DNA of 43,349 nucleotides. Origin: JBFONV01 sp040779335 (GTDB lineage: Bacteria; Pseudomonadota; Gammaproteobacteria; Enterobacterales; Alteromonadaceae). Below are positions 40,591-43,349 of this stretch, in pieces. The stretch spans positions 1-43,349 of the forward strand of contig JBFONV010000009.1 of assembly GCA_040779335.1 (NCBI GenBank). The letters run 5' to 3'. The position numbers and the translations under genes are program-made. Within the stretch, counting starts at the first letter, position 1; every line of letters begins with the position of its first letter. Below the pieces are notes generated by a model. It saw nothing but the letters and a program-made list of their open reading frames with translations, did no database searches and was not told where the DNA came from.

Positions 40591-42678
40591 ATGGCAGATT
40601 TAGCTAAATACAGAAACATTGGTATATTCGCTCACGTTGATGCGGGTAAAACCACAACAACTGAACGTATATTAAAACTAACCGGTATGATCCATAAAAT
40701 TGGTGAGGTTCACGATGGTGAATCAACAACTGACTTCATGGAACAAGAAGCTGAGCGCGGCATTACTATCCAGTCAGCTGCTGTTACTTGTGAGTGGAAA
40801 AAACACCGTTTTAACGTAATTGACACTCCTGGTCACGTTGATTTCACTGTAGAAGTTTATCGTTCATTAAAAGTTCTTGATGGCGGTATCGGTGTATTCT
40901 GTGGTAGTGGTGGTGTTGAGCCACAATCAGAAACTAACTGGCGCTATGCTAACGAATCAAAAGTTGCTCGTCTTATCTTCGTAAACAAATTAGACCGTTT
41001 AGGTGCTAACTTTTATCGTGTTAAAGACCAAGTAGAAAAAGTATTGGGTGCCCGCCCACTTGCGATGACTTTGCCAATTGGTGAAGAAGACGAATTCGTT
41101 GGTGTTGTCGACGTATTAACACAGAAAGCTTACATCTGGGATGATTCAGGTCAACCAGAAAACTACACCGTTGAAGATATTCCAGCTGACATGGTAGACG
41201 ATGCTGCAGCATACCGTGAAGAAATGATCGAAACAGCTTTAGAAGCTGACGAAGATTTGTTGATGGATTACTTAGAAGGCGAACTAACGCCAACTGACGA
41301 ACAAATAAAAGCTTGTATCCGTAAAGGTACACGTGAGCTTATGTTCTTCCCTACGTACTGTGGTTCAGCATTCAAAAACAAAGGTATGCAATTGTTACTA
41401 GACGCTGTAGTAGATTATTTACCAGCGCCGCACGAAGTTAACCCTCAGCCATTAACTGATGAGTTAGGTGAACCAACGGGCAAATTCGCTATCGTTGACA
41501 ACAAAGAAACTTTTAAAGCATTAGCCTTTAAAATAATGGATGACCGTTTTGGTGCCTTGACCTTCGTACGTGTTTATTCTGGTACGCTTAATAAAGGCGA
41601 TACTATACTTAACTCTTTCACTGGCAAAACTGAACGTATTGGCCGTATGGTTGAAATGCAAGCAGATGATCGTAAAGAAATCGCTCACGCAGAAGCGGGT
41701 GACATTCTTGCTATTGTCGGTATGAAGAACGTACAAACTGGTCATACATTATGTGATCCTAAAGACCCATGTACATTAGAAGCGATGGTTTTCCCTGAAC
41801 CAGTTATCTCAATAGCTGTAGCGCCGAAAGATAAAGGTGGCTCAGAGAAAATGGGTATCGCTATTGGTAAAATGGTTGCTGAAGATCCAACATTCCAAGT
41901 AGAAACTGACGAAGATTCTGGTGAGACCATCCTTAAAGGTATGGGTGAACTTCACTTAGACATCAAAGTAGATATTCTTAAGCGTACTTACGGTGTTGAT
42001 TTAACCGTTGGTAAACCTCAAGTTGCTTACCGTGAAACAATCACTCAAGAGATTGAAGATTCTTACACACATAAGAAACAATCAGGTGGTTCTGGTCAAT
42101 TTGGTAAAATTGATTACCGTATCCGTCCTGGTGAGCCGAATTCTGGCTTTACTTTCAAATCAACGGTTGTTGGTGGTAACGTACCTAAAGAATTCTTCCC
42201 AGCTGTTGAGAAAGGCTTCAAGAGCATGATGGAAGAAGGTGTTTTAGCTGGTTTCCCAGTGTTAGACGTTGAAGTTGAATTATATGACGGTGGTTTCCAC
42301 GCAGTCGATTCATCTGCGGTTGCTTTTGAAATCGCAGCTAAAGGCGCTTTCCGTCAATCAATTCCAAAAGCCGGTGCGCAGTTAATTGAACCTATCATGA
42401 AGGTTGATGTATTTACTCCTGAAGATCACGTAGGTGATGTTATTGGTGACTTGAACCGTCGTCGCGGCATGATTAAAGATCAGGAAGCAGGTACTACAGG
42501 TGTTCGTATTAAAGCAGACGTTCCACTTTCTGAAATGTTTGGTTATATCGGATCATTACGTACAATGACATCTGGTCGTGGTCAATTCTCGATGGAATTC
42601 TCTCACTATATGCCTTGTCCAAACAACGTAGCTGAAGCAGTAATTGCTGAAGTTAAAGAGCGTAACGCTAAAAAATAA
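40591..42678 (+). CDS. fusA2: Elongation factor G 2
   Basis: This GTPase has the EF-G layout, moving tRNA-mRNA after peptide bond formation or helping ribosome recycling. The 695 residues show G1 AHVDAGKTTT (14-23), switch I with HDGESTTDFMEQEAERGIT, G3 DTPGH (78-82), G4 NKLD (132-135), then domains II-V including KKQSGGSGQFGKIDYRI and NRRRGMIKDQ. E. coli EF-G instead reads DGAATMDWMEQE and NKMD, and ISAHIDAGK, so this is the second-type EF-G (EF-G 2) of Vibrio and Shewanella, also 695-697 residues. No rpsL/rpsG lie beside it. A canonical fusA is expected upstream of tuf, beyond the window. It may not be the main translocase. Confidence 0.9.
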   Translation: MADLAKYRNIGIFAHVDAGKTTTTERILKLTGMIHKIGEVHDGESTTDFMEQEAERGITIQSAAVTCEWKKHRFNVIDTPGHVDFTVEVYRSLKVLDGGIGVFCGSGGVEPQSETNWRYANESKVARLIFVNKLDRLGANFYRVKDQVEKVLGARPLAMTLPIGEEDEFVGVVDVLTQKAYIWDDSGQPENYTVEDIPADMVDDAAAYREEMIETALEADEDLLMDYLEGELTPTDEQIKACIRKGTRELMFFPTYCGSAFKNKGMQLLLDAVVDYLPAPHEVNPQPLTDELGEPTGKFAIVDNKETFKALAFKIMDDRFGALTFVRVYSGTLNKGDTILNSFTGKTERIGRMVEMQADDRKEIAHAEAGDILAIVGMKNVQTGHTLCDPKDPCTLEAMVFPEPVISIAVAPKDKGGSEKMGIAIGKMVAEDPTFQVETDEDSGETILKGMGELHLDIKVDILKRTYGVDLTVGKPQVAYRETITQEIEDSYTHKKQSGGSGQFGKIDYRIRPGEPNSGFTFKSTVVGGNVPKEFFPAVEKGFKSMMEEGVLAGFPVLDVEVELYDGGFHAVDSSAVAFEIAAKGAFRQSIPKAGAQLIEPIMKVDVFTPEDHVGDVIGDLNRRRGMIKDQEAGTTGVRIKADVPLSEMFGYIGSLRTMTSGRGQFSMEFSHYMPCPNNVAEAVIAEVKERNAKK

Positions 42679-42700
42679 CTAACCATCTAGTGTTAATGTA

Positions 42701-42727
42701 AAGGGTGCTTAGGCACCCTTTTTTTTA
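42701..42727 (+). terminator. Terminator of fusA2
   Basis: AAGGGTGC and GCACCCTT form a perfect 8-bp stem around TTAG, followed by eight T residues, 23 bases after the fusA2 stop codon. Confidence 0.95.
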
Positions 42728-43180
42728 TTCTGTTAATTCAGAGCATAGAGCTATTTTGGCTCACTAATACTCGTAGTTTCACTTATTCAAGCTCAGCTAC
42801 TGATTTTTCTTAACTTTACAAAATCTTGAAAGCGGAATACGGACTTCAACATCAAAGAAAATTGTCAACATAAAACGCTAATAAACGACATTAAGCCTTA
42901 ACCAAGCAATATAAAAAGGTGAATGATAATATTCAAACTAGTGATGCATATTGTAGAGGTATGAGATTGCTCACCCAAAGACAATCTTGAAGGGCTATTT
43001 TCAGCATCATTAGTTGCAATATGAAAGAACCATTATATTAGCAATAATGCCCTTGCTAAAAGGCATATATTCTCGTTAAGTGACTATCAATTCATCGGCA
43101 TTGACTTCATGCCTAAATGTGCTGAGAGACTACACTGATACCCATTCGATGTAATGCGCTTGATTTCCAGACATAAAAAA
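42728..43180. other. Intergenic region without recognisable gene
   Basis: About 450 bases between the fusA2 and tuf terminators. Both strands are broken by frequent stops, and no tRNA, repeat or promoter stands out. The length is unusual for this otherwise compact part and could be a decayed insertion. Confidence 0.6.
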
Positions 43181-43200
43181 AGGCGCCTAAGCGCCTTTTT
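43179..43200 (-). terminator. Terminator of tuf
   Basis: AGGCGC and GCGCCT pair around CTAA (43181-43196), flanked by A-run and T-run, so it works from either side. It lies about 40 bases after the tuf stop codon (43239-43241). Confidence 0.9.
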
Positions 43201-43238
43201 CTGTTTAGATATTTATCTAAACATCGTTAGTAATAATA

Positions 43239-43349
43239 CTAATCGATGATTTTAGATACAACACCTGCACCAACTGTACGACCACCTTCACGGATAGCGA
43301 AGCGTAAACCTTCGTCCATCGCTACTGGGTTGATTAGCTCTACAACAAA
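43239..43349 (-). CDS. tuf: Elongation factor Tu, C-terminal end (partial)
   Basis: The 36 visible residues end the protein: FVVELINPVAMDEGLRFAIR, then EGGRTVGAGVVSKIID. This is the EF-Tu C-terminal barrel, which contacts tRNA and EF-Ts. The gene runs off the window's right edge on the minus strand. In most gammaproteobacteria it closes the rpsL-rpsG-fusA-tuf operon and lies directly before rpsJ; here fusA2 lies between. Confidence 0.97.
   Translation of the reverse strand, partial: FVVELINPVAMDEGLRFAIREGGRTVGAGVVSKIID

Noticed and set aside
43085..43170. TPP-riboswitch-like words (GCTGAGA, then TACCC, then ATGCG)
   Set aside because: The GAACCTGA core, the paired GGGGTGC start and a downstream thiamine gene are missing; the resemblance is by chance.
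1..43349. CRISPR arrays, tRNA or rRNA genes, prophage or restriction systems
   Set aside because: I saw no regular short repeats with spacers, no tRNA-like cloverleaf or rRNA segment, and no phage or restriction-modification genes in the window.

Overview
The window is chromosomal DNA from a gammaproteobacterium, most probably a marine Alteromonadales of the Colwelliaceae type (Colwellia/Thalassotalea-like). This placement is an inference. It rests on AT-rich base use, the E. coli-like S10/spc/alpha ribosomal gene order, a pabA-HDOD-argD/astC-astA-astD cluster, a Vibrio/Shewanella-type EF-G 2, and integron attC sites of the kind found in marine gammaproteobacteria. No marker was searched against a database.

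Layout. (1) 1-1503 is accessory DNA: three small minus-strand gene cassettes with attC sites and no visible integrase. The outermost attC is interrupted by the end of an IS3-like insertion sequence that runs off the window. (2) 1504-1886 is a spacer with a duplicated 21-bp sequence and hairpins, including the terminator of the next gene. (3) 1887-7389 (minus) holds a secreted beta-propeller/amidohydrolase fusion and the mpl-ubiX pair. (4) 7575-12408 (plus) holds a MOSC/flavin reductase/ferredoxin fusion, a DCC-family thiol protein and the 5-oxoprolinase genes pxpABC. (5) 12484-13780 is an ECF sigma factor with two small membrane proteins. (6) 13939-23057 (plus) holds pabA, an HDOD protein, then arginine catabolism (astC/argD, astA, astD, astE) running directly into arginine biosynthesis (argC, argB), with a perfect inverted repeat at three junctions. 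(7) 23356-26202 holds a DUF1338 enzyme, an unrecognised small protein, an OsmC/YhfA protein and prkB. (8) 26290-40315 (minus) is the complete S10, spc and alpha ribosomal operons, including rpmJ, with terminators and promoter/leader regions at the classical boundaries. (9) 40591-42678 (plus) is a second-type EF-G gene (fusA2), followed by a terminator, an empty stretch and the 3' end of a minus-strand tuf gene.

How the parts work together. The ribosomal block supplies r-proteins, RNA polymerase alpha and SecY. Its leaders look autoregulated: the leader before rpsM strongly resembles the S4-binding alpha-operon leader, and the roughly 175-nt leader before rpsJ fits an L4-type attenuation leader. 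The ast genes convert arginine-derived N-succinylornithine toward glutamate and succinate, and argCB makes the acetylated ornithine precursor. The shared transaminase could serve both directions. pxpABC returns 5-oxoproline to glutamate.

No clearly new defence or mobile system is present. The most unusual items are the integrase-less cassette cluster hit by an IS, the three-module MOSC oxidoreductase fusion, the ast-argCB gene order with hairpins at the junctions, and fusA2 placed between the S10 operon and tuf.
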